The notes under the pieces were generated by a model. The model had not been told where the DNA came from. It saw nothing but the letters and a program-made list of their open reading frames with translations, and did not search any database. 64,000 bases of DNA from Micromonospora trifolii (lineage in GTDB: Bacteria; Actinomycetota; Actinomycetes; Mycobacteriales; Micromonosporaceae): contig NZ_JAKKFD010000041.1 in NCBI RefSeq assembly GCF_022229005.1, positions 62,001-126,000 of the forward strand, written 5' to 3'. Below are positions 26,181 through 34,062 of the stretch, in pieces. Numbering within the stretch: the first letter of the stretch is position 1; each line of letters opens with the position of its first letter. The translations under genes and the position numbers were made by a program.

Positions 26181-26534
26181 TCAGGAGCGGTGAGCCGCGA
26201 CGTTGATGACGTTGCCGTCCGGGGCGCGGACGAAGAACCTGCGCACGCCCCACGGCTCGGTGGTCAGCGGGTGGACGATGTCGTAGCCGAGCCGCTGGGC
26301 CTCGGCATAGGCGTCGTCCACGTCGTCCACCTGCACGCTGATGACCGAGCCCTCGGGTGCGGTCGCGTCCCCGGAGACGAGCTGCACGGCCACGTCGGGG
26401 TCGGCCGAGGTGTAGCGGGCCACCCAGCCCAGGCTGAACGCCTCGGTGCTCAGACCGAGGAAGTCGGTGTAGAAGCCCTTCGCGGCGCTGACGTCAGCCA
26501 CCGGAAGGTTGGGCAGAATGCGGATGACGCGCAT
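26181..26534 (-). CDS. VOC (glyoxalase-like) protein
   Basis: A 117-residue glyoxalase-fold protein. RILPNLPVADVSAAKGFYTDFLG opens the first module and PWGVRRFFVRAPDGNVINVAAH closes the second. VQVDDVDDAYAEAQRLG is the typical helix between them. Several such small proteins confer antibiotic or aldehyde tolerance, but nothing here indicates the ligand. ATG 26534 follows GGAGG by 5 bases. Same strand as the anti-sigma/sigma pair upstream, 47 bases away, so read-through is possible. Confidence 0.8.
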   Translation of the reverse strand: MRVIRILPNLPVADVSAAKGFYTDFLGLSTEAFSLGWVARYTSADPDVAVQLVSGDATAPEGSVISVQVDDVDDAYAEAQRLGYDIVHPLTTEPWGVRRFFVRAPDGNVINVAAHRS

Positions 26535-26581
26535 GCGGACCTCCAGCTCAGGCGATAGATACCCCCTGATTATTGCGACCG

Positions 26582-27397
26582 TCAGGCCCTGACCCGCTCG
26601 GCAACCCGTACCGCGACGGCCCTGAGCTGCTCAGCGGAGAGCGGAGGTTCCGGCTGTGCGGCGACGGCCTGCTCGTCGACCCCCACCATGTTGCTGACGC
26701 TCGCGCTGAGCGCCCGGTTGCCGGGCAGTTGGATCGAGACGAGGTGCTGCACGCTCGCGGTCCGCTTCCCGGTCAGCGTCTCGGTCTTCATCCGGAGGCC
26801 GCCGGGGGTCGTCCCCGCCACACAGACGCGGTGGTAACGGTTGTCTCCCGCACCCTCCGGCAGCTCGCACGGCCAGTGGAAACCGGCGGGCTGGCCGGCC
26901 GGCGCCGGATCGAGGACGTCGGGGGAGATGGACACCCCCAGCGGACCCTTCCGACCCCGATACGACAGGCCGCTTTCGCCGCCGACCATGTCGTCCCGGC
27001 CGTTGTGGGTGAACACCGGCGGCCGCCCGTCCGGCTGGCGGGCCTTGCCCACGTGGTCGGGGATCCAGAACCACGTCGACCCGGGCGCCACCGCACGTAG
27101 CGCGGCATCGAACTCCGCGCCGAGGCGCTTCGCGCTGGCCTCGGCGCTCTCGTCGGTGTCGAAGACCAGGCGGAACCCGGTGTCTGCGGCCGTGGGAGAG
27201 GGCGCGGCCAGCGGCCGGCCAGGCTCCTGATCGTGTACGGCGACACCGACGCCGACCGCCAGCGCCAGGACAGCGGCCAGCGGGCCGCCGGCCAGCCGGG
27301 CGTGGCTCGCGCGCCGTTCGCGGCGGACGATGCCCTCCACGTCCACCCGGGGCGGCGGTGGCGTCCCGATCAACTCGTCGAACAACTGGTGACCCAT
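26582..27397 (-). CDS. single-pass membrane protein, probable anti-sigma partner
   Basis: A 271-residue protein with a cytoplasmic N-terminus (about 1-38), one membrane helix (GGPLAAVLALAVGVGVAV, about 37-56) and an extracytoplasmic domain with no recognised fold. It starts 14 bases after a SigE-type sigma factor gene, the usual position of the membrane anti-sigma or signal-sensing partner. No zinc-binding HxxxCxxC motif is present in the short cytoplasmic tail, so sigma inhibition is inferred only from position and topology. The extracytoplasmic part has two cysteines (WPCEL, RVCVAG) that could form a disulfide. Confidence 0.6.
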   Translation of the reverse strand: MGHQLFDELIGTPPPPRVDVEGIVRRERRASHARLAGGPLAAVLALAVGVGVAVHDQEPGRPLAAPSPTAADTGFRLVFDTDESAEASAKRLGAEFDAALRAVAPGSTWFWIPDHVGKARQPDGRPPVFTHNGRDDMVGGESGLSYRGRKGPLGVSISPDVLDPAPAGQPAGFHWPCELPEGAGDNRYHRVCVAGTTPGGLRMKTETLTGKRTASVQHLVSIQLPGNRALSASVSNMVGVDEQAVAAQPEPPLSAEQLRAVAVRVAERVRA

Positions 27398-27411
27398 CTT
27401 CTGCCTCTTTC

Positions 27412-27903
27412 TCAGGATTGGCCGGTGACGACGGCGCGCAGGTTCGCCAGCCCGCGTGCCGACTGACTCTTGACGGTGCCGGTGGAGATGCCGAGGATCT
27501 GCGCGGTCTCCTCCACCGAGCAGTCCAGGTAGAAGCGGAGCACGAGCACTGCTCGCTGCTTGGGGCCGAGGGAATGCAGCAGCGCGGCGAGTCCTTCGCG
27601 GTCGGTGACCGTCTCCGGGGCCGCCGCGGCCAGGTCCGGCAGCGTCGCGCTCGCCTGTTCCCGCCGCTTCCAGGGCCGGCGCCGCTCATCGAGCCAGGCG
27701 CGGGTCAAAACCCGCTGGGCGTACGCGTCACGGTTGTCCGCCCGACCCGCCGTACGCCAGTTCCGGTAGAGCTTCGCGACGGTCACCGACACGACGTCGT
27801 CGGCGGTGTGCCAGTCCTGGCAGAGCAGGAACGCGCTGCGTCGCCAGCGATCCATCCGGCCCGCGACGAAGTCATGGAAGTCGGTCTCGTCGGCCCGCCT
27901 CAC
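27412..27903 (-). CDS. SigE family (ECF) RNA polymerase sigma factor
   Basis: A 163-residue group IV sigma factor of the actinomycete SigE family. Region 2 is FHDFVAGRMDRWRRSAFLLCQDWHTADDVVSVTVAKLYRNW. Region 4 is LAALLHSLGPKQRAVLVLRFYLDCSVEETAQILGISTGTVKSQSARGLANLR, with a clear HTH. These factors answer extracellular or envelope cues through a co-transcribed membrane protein, here the gene 14 bases downstream. The GTG at 27903 fits the expected N-terminus. I could not identify a matching -35/-10 autoregulatory promoter with confidence in the 236-base upstream gap. Confidence 0.88.
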   Translation of the reverse strand: MRRADETDFHDFVAGRMDRWRRSAFLLCQDWHTADDVVSVTVAKLYRNWRTAGRADNRDAYAQRVLTRAWLDERRRPWKRREQASATLPDLAAAAPETVTDREGLAALLHSLGPKQRAVLVLRFYLDCSVEETAQILGISTGTVKSQSARGLANLRAVVTGQS

Positions 27904-28139
27904 CGGGGTCTGTCCTTTTCGGCGGCCATCACGGGTCTGTTCTCTGCGCTAACTGTCACGGCCGTACGACGCGGCTCTCGCCCTTCGGGGTTGCACCGTC
28001 GGTTCGGCTTTCACCGCTCTGCTCGCCGAAGATCTGGACGTGGTCATTGCAGTGGTCAGTCCGTACGGATGCCGGACAGGCGGTCTGCCGACTAGGCTGC
28101 CGGGCCTAGCAGGTAGTGGCGATGCCAGCGGGGGCGACG

Positions 28140-28805
28140 ATGAGCACCGACGATCGGATCGTACGGGCCCGAGAGGTCTATGAACTGGCGGTGTTCGGCG
28201 GCGACGCCAGCGGGCTGAGGGACGCCGAACAGGGCCTGGACGCCGTCGAGGCCGATGCGGCGTTGGCGCGGGGGAGGATTCTGCACGCCCGGTTTCAGAG
28301 CGCGGCGCCCGCCGACCCCGGCTCGTTGCCTACCGAGGATCCCGCCGAACTGCCGCTGTTCGAGCGCGCGCTCGAGCTGTACCAGGCACTGGGGGACACG
28401 CGCGGCGAGGCCGAGGCGTTGTTCTGGATCGGTTGTCTGCACCAGTTCATCCGGCATGACGACGAGACCGCGGTGCCGTACCTGGAGCGGTCCTGCCGAC
28501 TGGCGGCGCAGACCGGCGACAAGCCGACCTGGTCCGAGGCGCTGCGACACCTGGGCATCGCGGCACACGCGGCTGGCCGGCTGGAGGAGGCGCGCGAGCG
28601 GCTGGAGGAGTCGACCCGGCTGCGCCGGGAGGTCGGAGCGCTGCCGGGCGTGGCCTCCAACATGATCGGGCTGGCCTACATCGCCGCCGCGCAGGACCGC
28701 CGCGCGGACGCGCTCACCACACTCGACGAGGCGCACACCATCGCCCGCACGCATGGCGCGCACGCCATCGCCCGGCACATCGAGCAGGCGAGAACGCAGA
28801 TCTGA
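28140..28805 (+). CDS. tetratricopeptide-repeat protein
   Basis: A soluble 221-residue all-helical protein with degenerate TPR units: AELPLFERALELYQALGDTRGEAEALFWIGCLHQ, then ALRHLGIAAHAAGRLEEARERLEESTRLRR, then NMIGLAYIAAAQDRRADALTTLDEAHTIAR. Such proteins mediate protein contacts; no partner or enzymatic domain is visible. The frame also opens at 28116, but ATG 28140 gives the conserved MSTDDRIVRAREVYELAVFG beginning. It converges on the ECF42 sigma factor gene with 58 bases between. Confidence 0.7.
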   Translation: MSTDDRIVRAREVYELAVFGGDASGLRDAEQGLDAVEADAALARGRILHARFQSAAPADPGSLPTEDPAELPLFERALELYQALGDTRGEAEALFWIGCLHQFIRHDDETAVPYLERSCRLAAQTGDKPTWSEALRHLGIAAHAAGRLEEARERLEESTRLRREVGALPGVASNMIGLAYIAAAQDRRADALTTLDEAHTIARTHGAHAIARHIEQARTQI

Positions 28806-28863
28806 GCCTGCGGTCGCGGGCAGTCGACCCGGCGCTCCGGCCCCGCCGGCCGTGCGGGAGGAG

Positions 28864-30078
28864 TCAGCTCAGCGCGGCCGCCTTGCGGAGCAGCACTGAG
28901 CGTTCGCGCTGATTGGCGCAGAGCCGAGCGGCCAGCTCCAGTTCGGCGCGCGCCTCCGGGAGCCGGCCGAGGCGGGTCAGCAGCTCGCCGCGTACGGTCG
29001 GGACGAGGTGCGACCCGGGGAGCCGGTTCGCGGCGATCAGCTCGTCGACGATGGCCAGGGCTCGCACCGGACCCGAGGCCATCGCGACGGCGACGGCCCT
29101 GTTGAGTTCGACTACCGGCGAGGGTGCGACCCGGCCGAGCGCCTCGTAGAGCCGGACGATCCCGGTCCAGTCGGTCTCCTCGACCGAGGCTGCCGCCGCG
29201 TGCGTGGCCGCGATCGCTGCCTGTAGACCGTAGGGGCCGAGGCCGTGTTGCGATGCCCTGGCCAGCGCGGCCAGCCCACGGTGGATCGCCGGGAAGTCCC
29301 ACAACCGGCGGTCCTGGTCCGCAAGGAGGATCGGCGTGCCGTCCGGGGCGGTCCGGGCCGGGAAACGCGCCGCCGTCAGTTCGCACAGGGCGAGCAGGCC
29401 GTGCACCTCCGGCTCGTCCGGCTGGAGCGCGGCAAGTGTGCGAGCCAGTCGGATCGCCTCGTACGCGACGTCGGGGCGCAGCAGGTGTTCGCCTGAGGTG
29501 GCCGTCGACCCCTCCGTAAAGATCACGTAGAGGACGCTGAGCACGCCGCCCAGCCGCTCCCGGCGCTCGCCGACCGGCGGCAGCGCGAACGGCACCCCGG
29601 CCGCCGCGATCGCCTTCTTGCCCCGGGTGATGCGGGCCTGCACGGTCGGCACGGGCACCAGGAACGCACGGGCGATCTCCTCGGTGGAGAGCCCGCCGAC
29701 CACCCGCAGGGTCAGCGCCACCCGCGCCTCGGGGGAGAGCACCGGGTGGCAGCTGACGAACATCAGCGCGAGGACATCGTCGTCGATGCGGTCGGGGTCG
29801 ATCTCCTGGTCGAGCGCGGGGTCGGCCGCCAACAGGGCGTATCGCTCCTGAAGGGCGGCCCGGCGGCGGATCGCGTCGATCGCCCGCCGCCGGGCCGTGG
29901 CCATCAACCACCCGGCCGGGTTGGCCGGAGAGGCACGCGGCCAGGACGCCAGCGCCTCGGCCACCGCCTCCTGGGCGGCGTCCTCGGCCAGCCCGAAGTC
30001 ACCGGTGAACCGGGTCAGCGCGGCGACGATCCGCGCCGACTCGGTCCGCCAGACGGCCTCGACGTCGGCCGTACCCAT
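28864..30078 (-). CDS. ECF42-type RNA polymerase sigma factor with C-terminal TPR-like domain
   Basis: A 404-residue sigma factor with region 2 (ALTRFTGDFGLAEDAAQEAVAEAL), region 4 (ARVALTLRVVGGLSTEEIARAFLVPVPTVQARITRGKKAI) and a long helical C-terminal extension (about 190-404; ALCELTAARFPART, HAAAASVEETDWTGIVRLYEAL) that replaces a separate anti-sigma factor in the ECF42 group. ECF42 genes are typically linked to YCII (DGPF) proteins, and the one upstream here ends in TGATG, sharing one base with this ATG: strong translational coupling. The frame extends to 30183, but the conserved domain starts at 30078. Confidence 0.88.
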   Translation of the reverse strand: MGTADVEAVWRTESARIVAALTRFTGDFGLAEDAAQEAVAEALASWPRASPANPAGWLMATARRRAIDAIRRRAALQERYALLAADPALDQEIDPDRIDDDVLALMFVSCHPVLSPEARVALTLRVVGGLSTEEIARAFLVPVPTVQARITRGKKAIAAAGVPFALPPVGERRERLGGVLSVLYVIFTEGSTATSGEHLLRPDVAYEAIRLARTLAALQPDEPEVHGLLALCELTAARFPARTAPDGTPILLADQDRRLWDFPAIHRGLAALARASQHGLGPYGLQAAIAATHAAAASVEETDWTGIVRLYEALGRVAPSPVVELNRAVAVAMASGPVRALAIVDELIAANRLPGSHLVPTVRGELLTRLGRLPEARAELELAARLCANQRERSVLLRKAAALS

Positions 30079-30464
30079 CAGATCTGGCCGTTGCTCTCGC
30101 CACCCTGCGGGACCTCGTCGGCCTCGGCCACCCGCCGGACCTCGATCTTGGATCCGCGGACCGCCGGGACCCGCTTGGCCCACTCGACCGCCTCCTGTTT
30201 CGTGGCGACGTCGAGCAGGAAGTAGCCGCCGAACAACTCCCGGGTCTCGCCGTACGGACCGTCGGTGACCACCGGTGCATCGCCGCCGAAGTCGACAACG
30301 ACACCCTGGCGCGGATCGTCCAGCCCTTCGGCCGCGACGAGAACGTCGGCCTTCATCATGTCCTCGATGAACTGGCGGGTCGTGGCCATCATCTCGTCGA
30401 TGTTGGCCATCATGGCCGCGTTCGTCTCATCGGTGCCCCGCATGATCAACAGGTACTTCGACAT
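30078..30464 (-). CDS. YCII-related (DGPF domain) protein coupled to the ECF42 sigma factor
   Basis: A 128-residue ferredoxin-like-fold protein beginning MSKYLLIMRGTDETN and containing VVTDGPYGETRELFGGYFLLD, the DGPF signature, and WAKRVPAVRGSKIEVR. YCII domains have a His-Asp pair in some enzymes; their role beside ECF42 factors is unknown but the association is highly conserved. GAGGAG precedes the ATG at 30464. The stop overlaps the sigma factor start by a single base, so both are made from one message, probably with the YCII protein as sensor or target. Confidence 0.85.
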   Translation of the reverse strand: MSKYLLIMRGTDETNAAMMANIDEMMATTRQFIEDMMKADVLVAAEGLDDPRQGVVVDFGGDAPVVTDGPYGETRELFGGYFLLDVATKQEAVEWAKRVPAVRGSKIEVRRVAEADEVPQGGESNGQI

Positions 30465-30895
30465 CGCGTTCTCCTCATCCGACGGGGCCGTCTCCCGGCC
30501 CCAGCATTCTCACGTCGAACGGGCAACCCACGGATCGACACGGCCCCGAAAAGTGCTGTCCCTGCTCCGCGATCTTGCATTTGCTGTCCCGACATGAGGG
30601 GCATTCCGCCCATGTCGACAACCGAAACTGCAAGATCGGCGTGGCGGGGGAGTGTCGCCGATGCTTGATTCAATAGGCGTTCGTCAATAGATTGAGAGTG
30701 GGCGCCGCCGGGGTTCGGGTGACCGGGCCGTCGGCGGCTGACAGGTCCACCCCCGAGCCGGGCATTTCGGTCGTACGCACGACCGGTCGCTGTGGCGCAC
30801 CGCCGCGCCGCATCCAGGGCACGTTGTCGCGCCGCGTCCGTCCAGGACGCGCCGCCGTGCCACCTCCGCTCAGCTCGATGGCAGAAGGACCCTTC
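30465..30895. other. 431-bp intergenic region with an inverted repeat
   Basis: No convincing gene. It contains the GATCTTGCA inverted repeat (30568-30641). Just downstream, around 30664-30695, is an AT-richer stretch with two TCAATAG direct repeats 15 bases apart and TCAATAGATTGA dyad symmetry, the likely promoter/operator of the CBM2 gene. Confidence 0.5.
30568..30641. repeat. imperfect inverted repeat with GATCTTGCA ends
   Basis: GCGATCTTGCA at 30569 and its complement TGCAAGATCG at 30629-30638 bracket a further dyad, GACATG (30591) and CATGTC (30611). Together they form a roughly 74-base imperfect hairpin between divergent genes. It resembles a dispersed palindromic repeat rather than a simple terminator, since both flanking genes point away from it. 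Confidence 0.55.
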
Positions 30896-32110
30896 ATGAC
30901 GATTTTCCGTGCCCGCCCCGCCGCGACCCTTGTGGTCGTCGCCGCGCTGGCCGCCGCCGCGACCACAACCGGGGCGGCGCTGCTCAGCGGCCCGGCCGCA
31001 GCCGCCCAGGGCTGCCGGGTCGATTACACGCCCAACCAGTGGCCCGGCGGGTTCACCGCCACCGTCAAGGTCTCCCCGGGGGACGCGGCCGTCTCCAGTT
31101 GGACAGTCACCTGGACCTACGCCGGGGACGAGCGGGTCACCAGCGGCTGGAACGCCACTGTCAGCCAGTCCGGATCGACGGTGACCGCCCGCAACGCGTC
31201 GTACAACGGCAGCATCTTGGCCGGCGGCTCCACCGAGTTCGGATTGCAGGGCACGTACGGCACCAGCGGTGGCGCGCCGACCGGGTTCAGCCTGAACGGC
31301 GTGGCGTGCAACGGCGCCACGCCGCCACCGACCACCCCGCCGCCGACGACGCCTCCGCCCACCACCCCGCCGCCGACGACGCCTCCGCCCACCACCCCGC
31401 CGCCCACCACCGAGCCGCCGACCGGGTGTGCCGGCGCGGTGCTCTGCGACGGCTTCGAGAGCCAGACCGGTTCGACGCCCTCCGGTGACTGGGCCGTGGT
31501 GAGCCCGGACTGTTCCGGCGCGGGTACCGCCACCATCGACACGGCGACCACGCACAGCGGCAGCCGGTCGGTCCGGATCAACGGCGCCGCCGGGTACTGC
31601 AACCACGTCTTCATCAGATCCACGAAGAACCTCGGCAGCGTGGGCAACGTCCGGTACGGCCGGATCTGGGTCCGGCACACCACCGCCCAGCCCACCGAAC
31701 ACACCACGATGATGGCGATGGCCGACGCCGCCGACGGCAACAAGGACCTGCGGTTGGGTGGCCAGAACGGCGCCCTTCAGTGGAACCGCGCCTCCGACGA
31801 CGCGACCCTGCCCGAGCAGAGCCCGGCCGGGGTCGCGCAGAGCGTGCCGCTACCCACCAACCGGTGGACCTGCGTGGAGTTCATGGTGGACGGTGCGGCC
31901 GGTCAGCTGCGTACCTGGTTGGACGGCGCCGCCATCCCCGGGCTGACCGCGGACGGCTCGCCGACGCACGACATCGACGGCCAGTGGTACAACCGCACCT
32001 GGCGGCCGCAGCTCACCGACCTGAAGTTGGGCTGGGAGAGCTACGGCGGCGGAGCCGACACCCTCTGGTACGACGACGTCGCGCTGGGGTCCAGCCGGAT
32101 CGGCTGCTGA
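30896..32110 (+). CDS. secreted CBM2 cellulose-binding protein with Cip1-like domain
   Basis: Exported 404-residue protein. Signal peptide about 1-42, then a CBM2 module (about 43-140; CRVDYTPNQWPGGFTATVKV, SSWTVTWTYAGDERVTSGWNA) with the exposed Trp residues used for cellulose binding. A Pro/Thr linker (about 141-176) leads to a C-terminal beta-jelly-roll (177-404; LCDGFESQTGSTPSGDWAV, GRIWVRHTT, WRPQLTDLKLGWESYGGG, LWYDDVALGSSRIGC). The last domain resembles Cip1 from Trichoderma, a lyase-fold protein; lyase activity is not proven here. ATG 30896 follows AAGGA by 7 bases; other in-frame starts upstream lack one. A strong hairpin follows the gene. Confidence 0.7.
   Translation: MTIFRARPAATLVVVAALAAAATTTGAALLSGPAAAAQGCRVDYTPNQWPGGFTATVKVSPGDAAVSSWTVTWTYAGDERVTSGWNATVSQSGSTVTARNASYNGSILAGGSTEFGLQGTYGTSGGAPTGFSLNGVACNGATPPPTTPPPTTPPPTTPPPTTPPPTTPPPTTEPPTGCAGAVLCDGFESQTGSTPSGDWAVVSPDCSGAGTATIDTATTHSGSRSVRINGAAGYCNHVFIRSTKNLGSVGNVRYGRIWVRHTTAQPTEHTTMMAMADAADGNKDLRLGGQNGALQWNRASDDATLPEQSPAGVAQSVPLPTNRWTCVEFMVDGAAGQLRTWLDGAAIPGLTADGSPTHDIDGQWYNRTWRPQLTDLKLGWESYGGGADTLWYDDVALGSSRIGC
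31331..31390 (+). repeat. perfect 30-bp tandem duplication in the Pro/Thr linker
   Basis: Two identical 30-base units (31331-31360 and 31361-31390) encode TTPPPTTPPP-type linker, followed by a partial third copy. Length variation by slippage is expected between strains and would only change linker length. Confidence 0.85.
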
Positions 32111-32165
32111 CCCGTCGAGGTCGTGGGCGGGACCGTCAGCGGTGCCCCGTCATGGTGATGAATGC

Positions 32166-32204
32166 GTCGAGGGTGTGACCCAGGTTCCGGGTCACACCCT
32201 CGAC
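32166..32204 (+). terminator. hairpin terminator after the CBM2/Cip1-like gene
   Basis: A perfect 16-bp stem (32166-32181 with 32189-32204) and a 7-base loop lie 56 bases beyond the stop at 32110. It insulates the following transporter operon. Confidence 0.8.
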
Positions 32205-32271
32205 TGCGTCGGCGTCGGCCGTCGGCTGACGTACCGCACCCCCGGCTGCCAGGCCGCGCAGGCGCTGTTGA

Positions 32272-32301
32272 TATGTTCCCGCTCATGAAAACCGTTTTCA
32301 T
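32272..32301 (+). promoter_or_regulatory. Zur-like palindrome over the start of the transporter operon
   Basis: TGAAAACCGTTTTCA (32286-32300; 17 bp with flanks) is a perfect 7-1-7 inverted repeat. It matches the layout of the actinobacterial Zur box (TGAAAAT-x-ATTTTCA type) far better than the DtxR/IdeR box. It overlaps the ATG at 32285. A TATGTT hexamer at 32272-32277 ends 7 bases before that ATG, so the message is probably leaderless, and a bound repressor would sit on its first bases. Confidence 0.6.
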
Positions 32302-33277
32302 TAAGGCGGGCCTGTGCCTGGTGCTTGCCGCGGCCGGCTGCTCCGACGGGGGAGCCGCCGCACCGGCCGCGCGGGGCCACCTGGCCACCCCGGTCCACCT
32401 GACCAACTGCGGACTGCCTGTCAGCGTCACCGCGCCACCCCAGCGAGCTATCGCACTGGAACAGAACGCCACCGAGATCATGCTCAGCCTCGGTCTCGCC
32501 GATCGGATGGTCGGCACCAGCTACCAGACCGACCCGGTGCTGCCCGAGCTGCGCCCGGCCTACGAGAAGGTGCCGGTGCTTGCCAAGCTCTACTCCTCAC
32601 GAGAGGCGGTCCGGGCGGCGAACCCGGACTTCGTCTACTCGACCTACACCTCCGCGTACGCCTCGGACGCCGCAGGCTCGCGCACTGACCTGGCCACGCT
32701 CGGCGTACCGGCGTACCTCTCCGAGTTCGCCTGCGAGAAGCCGGCGGACGCGACCCAGACGGTCACCTTCGACGGGATCTTCGACGAGATCCGCGACATC
32801 GCCAGCGTCTTCGGTGTCCCGGAGCGGGCCGACAAGCTGATCCGCGACCAGCAGAGCCGGTTGGACGCCGCCCGAGGTGCGGCGCCAACGGCCGGCCCGT
32901 CACTCCTCTGGTACTACTCCGGAACGAGCACCCCGTACGTGGCCGGGCACGGCGGGGTTCCGGACGCGATCAGCTCGCTGCTGGGCGCCCGCAACACGTT
33001 CACCGATGCCAGCCAGAAATGGCCGGCCGGCAACTGGGAGGAGATCGCCAAACGCAACCCGGAGGTGATCGTGTTGGCCGATCTGACCCGGGGAGGCGAC
33101 GGCGACAGTGCCCAATCGAAGATCGACTTCCTGCGCCGCAACCCGGTGACGTCGAAGCTGGACGCGGTCGTCGCCGGACGGTTCGTCACAGTGCCCGGCT
33201 CGTCGATGGATCCATCGATCCGCAGCGTCCAGGCGGCGGAACTGGTCGGCGCCAACCTGCACGGGACCGCCCGATGA
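32285..33277 (+). CDS. ABC transporter substrate-binding lipoprotein (FecB/BtuF type)
   Basis: A 330-residue exported lipoprotein: MKTVFIKAGLCLVLAAAGC carries the lipobox with Cys19. The mature part is a type III (helical-backbone) binding protein for metal chelates or cobalamin-like ligands: RAIALEQNATEIMLSLGLADRMVG, then NPDFVYSTYTSAYA, then NPEVIVLADL near the end. The ligand cannot be read. ATG 32285 is chosen for the signal peptide; ATG 32273 would place extra residues before it. The last codons overlap the next gene by four bases (ATGA). The palindrome at the start suggests repression by a metal-sensing Fur-family protein, probably Zur. Confidence 0.82.
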   Translation: MKTVFIKAGLCLVLAAAGCSDGGAAAPAARGHLATPVHLTNCGLPVSVTAPPQRAIALEQNATEIMLSLGLADRMVGTSYQTDPVLPELRPAYEKVPVLAKLYSSREAVRAANPDFVYSTYTSAYASDAAGSRTDLATLGVPAYLSEFACEKPADATQTVTFDGIFDEIRDIASVFGVPERADKLIRDQQSRLDAARGAAPTAGPSLLWYYSGTSTPYVAGHGGVPDAISSLLGARNTFTDASQKWPAGNWEEIAKRNPEVIVLADLTRGGDGDSAQSKIDFLRRNPVTSKLDAVVAGRFVTVPGSSMDPSIRSVQAAELVGANLHGTAR

Positions 33278-34062
33278 CCCCGCCCGCCGGCGCCGAGGTC
33301 GCCGCGCTGGAGCCGCCCGCCGCCCGCCGCCTGCTCGAACTCTGGAACGACCAGCAGTCGGCCTATGTCGCCCACCGCGACCTGCGGTTCGACGCGATGG
33401 CCGACGTGCTGCGGCTGCACTGCCCGGACGACCTCACGATCCTCGACCTTGCCTGCGGTCCCGGCGCGATCAGCGACCGGATGCTGGCGCAGTTCCCCCG
33501 CGCCACCGCCGTCGCTGTCGACTACGACCCGATCCTGCTGGAGGTCGCGCGGCGTGCCCTGCACCGGTACACCGGACGGGTTGAGGTCCACGACGTCGAC
33601 CTGGTGGCCGACGGCTGGGAGGAGGCGCTGGCCGGGCGGCGGGTCGACGCCGTACTCACCTCGACGGCACTGCACTGGCTCGCGCCGGAGCAACTGCTGC
33701 GGGGCTACACCACCGCGGCGCGGCTGCTGCCCGCCGGTGGCGTGCTGCTCAACGCCGACCACCTCCGTTACGACGAATCGGCGCCCACCCTGCGCGACAT
33801 CGCCTGTCGGCACGACGCGCAGGTGCAGCAGGAGACTTTCGCCGCCGGAGCACTCACCTACTCCGACTGGTACGCCGAGGCGGCCCGACACCCGGAACTG
33901 GCCGGCCTGGCTGCCCAGCGGGAACGGCGGTTCGCCGACCGACCGCCGCAGGCCCCAGCCTCACTGGCGTTCCATCTGGCTGCCCTTCGCACGGCCGGGT
34001 TCGCCGAGGTCGGCACCGCCTGGCAGTACCTGGACGACTACGTGGTGTTCGCCCGCCGATGA
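33274..34062 (+). CDS. class I SAM-dependent methyltransferase inside the transporter operon
   Basis: A 262-residue Rossmann-fold methyltransferase. Motif I is LTILDLACGPGAISDRML, the acidic residue of strand 2 is in TAVAVDYDPILLEVARRAL, and VDAVLTSTALHWLAPEQLL is the motif IV region. The C-terminus ends in QYLDDYVVFARR. It lies between the binding protein and permease genes with four-base ATGA overlaps on both sides, so it is translated with the transporter. It may modify the imported or exported chelate or a precursor; no known partner enzyme lies nearby. The frame opens earlier, but the overlap ATG at 33274 fits the domain start. Confidence 0.8.
   Translation: MTPPAGAEVAALEPPAARRLLELWNDQQSAYVAHRDLRFDAMADVLRLHCPDDLTILDLACGPGAISDRMLAQFPRATAVAVDYDPILLEVARRALHRYTGRVEVHDVDLVADGWEEALAGRRVDAVLTSTALHWLAPEQLLRGYTTAARLLPAGGVLLNADHLRYDESAPTLRDIACRHDAQVQQETFAAGALTYSDWYAEAARHPELAGLAAQRERRFADRPPQAPASLAFHLAALRTAGFAEVGTAWQYLDDYVVFARR

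Noticed and set aside
31331..31390. Tandem repeat considered as a CRISPR or VNTR locus
   Set aside because: Only two 30-base units without spacers, in frame, encoding a Pro/Thr linker.
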